Below, one piece after another: positions 62,316 through 64,000 of a DNA stretch of 64,000 nt. Under the pieces are notes generated by a model. That model searched no databases. It saw only the letters and a program-made list of their open reading frames with translations, and was not told the origin of the DNA. The position numbers and the translations under genes are program-made. Source of the stretch: a bacterium (lineage in GTDB: Bacteria > UBA10199 > JAIBAG01); assembly GCA_019695305.1 (NCBI GenBank), contig JAIBAG010000002.1, forward strand, positions 122,309-186,308. The letters run 5' to 3'. Within the stretch, counting starts at the first letter, position 1; each line of letters begins with the position of its first letter.

Positions 62316-63707
62316 ATGAACGACACAAAACCAAAAAAAGCATTTTCGGCAGGAGCTAAACTTTTTGCCATTTCATTATTAAGCGTTTTATTACTCATTC
62401 CCATTGCCTTTCTTTTTATATTAAATCTTGATCGTAAAAAGAACCATACAGAAGCCGAGCAAAGCATTGAAAACCTCTGGGGTGGGCCACAAATGCTTGC
62501 AGGGCCTTTTATTGTAGTCCCCTATAAAACTGTAGAATGGGTTACACAAGAAACCTATAACAGTGTCCAATCTCGCTATATAAAAACTACAGCCCAAAAA
62601 GATGTCATCGATTTTCTTTATTTCTGGCCAGAAAATATCAACATCAAGGCATCCATGAACGCTCAAAAAAGAAAAAGAGGGCTTCACAAAATTGTGGTCA
62701 ATGAAAGTAGCATTCACTTTGACGGCAGTTATCTGCCCCTTGATTTTACCAAGAAAAAAATAGCCCCCGAAAATATCCTGTGGGACGATAGCTTTATTTT
62801 CATCAAAGCCACATCTCTCAAAGGCTTCACCAATACAGTAAGCCTCACCATTGATCAAAATACTACAGAGCTAAATCAGGCTGAACCTCCCGTATCTGAC
62901 TTGACCGCCTCGTATTTTAAAAAAATGAACAAAGAAGCAATCTACGGCAAATTAAGCTTGGCAACACTGGAACTTCTGAAAGCAAAAAATACAACATTTA
63001 GCACCAATTTTAACATTCGCTCTTCGGGTAATCTGGCTTTTGTACCGCTTTCTAAACGCATGAGTATAAATTTAGACTCAAATTGGTCTTCCCCTAGTTT
63101 TTTTGGAGACTATGCTTCCGATTACAAGATTACCCAAACCGGCTTTACAGCCAATTGGCAAATTATTCAGGCACTATCCACCATGGATGACGACAAACTG
63201 GACAATGTCCTCTTTAAGGGAGAAACTTTTTCTCCCAAATTGGGCGTCAATCTAATAGAACCGGTTGATTTATACACCACCTCCGAGCGCTGCCTCAAAT
63301 ACGGCTTTTTGTTTATCTTTCTTACCTTCACACTCTACTTTTTATGTGAGGTTATTTTTGGACTGCGCATCCATGCACTCCAATACATTCAGGTAGGCTT
63401 AGGTTTGTGCGTGTTTTATCTATTGTTACTCGCTCTTTCCGAACACATCAGCTTTAACCTGGCCTATCTCACAGCTGCAACGGCCATCACAGGATTAATT
63501 ACAGGATACAGTTACTTTGTTATCAAAGTGAAAAAAGCAGTGCTTAGTTTAGGCACCTTTTTAGTGGGGCTTTATGGATTCTTATACGTGCTCATCATGG
63601 CCGAAAGTTATGCCCTTTTAATGGGTTCGGTAGGCATTTTTGCCCTGCTGGCCGTCATCATGACCATTACCCGCAATATCAACTGGTACGAATTAGGAAA
63701 AAACTAA
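62316..63707 (+). CDS. creD: Inner membrane protein CreD
   Basis: 463 residues. An N-terminal membrane segment (LFAISLLSVLLLIPIAFLFIL) is followed by a large periplasmic domain and five or six C-terminal helices. IQVGLGLCVFYLLLLALSEHI and TRNINWYE match E. coli CreD very closely as I recall it, as does SPSFFGDYASD. Its function is unclear; it is strongly regulated by CreBC in enterobacteria. Four CreB-like boxes lie upstream, so the same circuit is likely here. It ends near a strong terminator. Confidence 0.95.
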   Translation: MNDTKPKKAFSAGAKLFAISLLSVLLLIPIAFLFILNLDRKKNHTEAEQSIENLWGGPQMLAGPFIVVPYKTVEWVTQETYNSVQSRYIKTTAQKDVIDFLYFWPENINIKASMNAQKRKRGLHKIVVNESSIHFDGSYLPLDFTKKKIAPENILWDDSFIFIKATSLKGFTNTVSLTIDQNTTELNQAEPPVSDLTASYFKKMNKEAIYGKLSLATLELLKAKNTTFSTNFNIRSSGNLAFVPLSKRMSINLDSNWSSPSFFGDYASDYKITQTGFTANWQIIQALSTMDDDKLDNVLFKGETFSPKLGVNLIEPVDLYTTSERCLKYGFLFIFLTFTLYFLCEVIFGLRIHALQYIQVGLGLCVFYLLLLALSEHISFNLAYLTAATAITGLITGYSYFVIKVKKAVLSLGTFLVGLYGFLYVLIMAESYALLMGSVGIFALLAVIMTITRNINWYELGKN

Positions 63708-63711
63708 GACA

Positions 63712-63744
63712 GGGAGGGGGCTAAAAACCCCCTCCTCATTTTTT
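63712..63744 (+). terminator. Terminator after creD
   Basis: An eight-base stem GGAGGGGG (63713-63720) pairs with CCCCCTCC (63728-63735) across a seven-base loop, followed by TCATTTTTT. The ATG of the next gene is at 63745, so the T-run also forms its leader. Confidence 0.8.
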
Positions 63745-64000
63745 ATGTTTATCGGACATCTTCCCTCAAGCCTTGTAGCCTTTAATGCCCTCCCAGATTC
63801 CTGGAAAACAAAACGTAATTTTTATCTGGGCTTACTGGGTTCTATTTTTCCAGATATCGATCTTATTTGGCTGTATGGAATAGCCCAACACAAAGAACAT
63901 CATCACAACTACCCAACACACATCCCCTTTTTCTGGTTTGTAACAGGACTTTTTGCCCTTTTTTGCTGCGATAAAAAATCGAGCCGCATCAGCTGGTTAG
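63745..64000 (+). CDS. YdjM/DUF457-type membrane-bound metal-dependent hydrolase, 5' part
   Basis: The ATG at 63745 opens a frame that runs off the window after 85 codons. MFIGHLPSSLVAFNALP, LLGSIFPDIDLIW and HHHNYPTHIPFFW match the metal-binding His and Asp-rich motifs of this membrane hydrolase family. A first hydrophobic segment begins at FFWFVTGLFALF. Function in this organism is unknown. It lies 9 bases after the creD terminator stem. Confidence 0.8.
   Translation, partial: MFIGHLPSSLVAFNALPDSWKTKRNFYLGLLGSIFPDIDLIWLYGIAQHKEHHHNYPTHIPFFWFVTGLFALFCCDKKSSRISWL

Overview
The window looks like a chromosomal segment of a Gram-negative (diderm) bacterium of moderate-to-low GC. The evidence is a complete-looking type II secretion operon, lipoprotein signals, a class A RNase P RNA, a PHA-type regulator and a CreBCD system. 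The gene mix (GspL with a PilM-like domain, paired ArsA-type ATPases next to PhaR, NtrC-type regulators) fits a deltaproteobacteria-like lineage. That placement is an inference from gene content, not a proven assignment. There is no prophage, insertion sequence, CRISPR array or tRNA gene that I can see.

Layout. 1-12396 (minus strand): type II secretion operon gspC-D-E-F-G-H-I-J-K-L-M, with gspM cut by the window edge. 12591-17995: ptsP, rarA, a two-gene nucleotidyltransferase module that may be a toxin-antitoxin-like unit, and an orphan small gene. 18001-20121: NtrC-type regulator plus a degenerate receiver-domain partner. 20225-26404: trpD-C-F-B-A behind glpD. 26498-29382 (plus strand): birA, coaX, a YchJ-type SEC-C protein and a lipoprotein. 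29384-39808 (minus strand): uppP, rpsO-pnp, an ECF sigma/anti-sigma pair, and the translation and envelope cluster rpsB-tsf-pyrH-frr-uppS-ribH-nusB ending in a free-standing M17-peptidase N-domain. 40128-47424: secreted and lipoprotein genes, an acyltransferase, and an acyl-CoA synthetase joined to a zinc-finger/histone-fold protein. 47421-53477 (minus strand): pabC, pabB, two ArsA-type ATPases, phaR and two small proteins. 53523-53874: rnpB. 54006-59943: a thrombospondin-3/RCC1 secreted protein, siroheme reductase and bioB. 60038-63707: creB-creC-creD, then the start of a YdjM-like membrane hydrolase.

Most notable signals. (1) A protein that joins a MYND/HIT-like zinc finger to a C-terminal histone fold ending in a GRKT loop (46930-47424). 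(2) Intergenic elements built of 7- or 8-base units, three of them forming long hairpins, that touch or supply start and stop codons of neighbouring genes (4303-4330, 7210-7290, 44925-45008, 58849-58928). (3) A REP-like palindrome inserted in frame inside the creC kinase gene (61770-61809). (4) Four TTCAT boxes at exact 11-base phasing in front of creD, a clear CreB operator candidate. (5) TGACGCA inverted repeats in front of phaR. (6) The nucleotidyltransferase module with a probably leaderless promoter.

How the genes work together. The secretion operon would export folded proteins, and the Asp-rich RCC1 protein and signal-peptide proteins are candidate substrates. The rpsB-to-nusB block couples translation, UMP synthesis, ribosome recycling, undecaprenyl diphosphate and riboflavin synthesis; uppP recycles the same undecaprenyl carrier. 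The trp genes make tryptophan from anthranilate, but anthranilate synthase is not in the window; the chorismate enzyme present (pabB) carries the folate-type signature.
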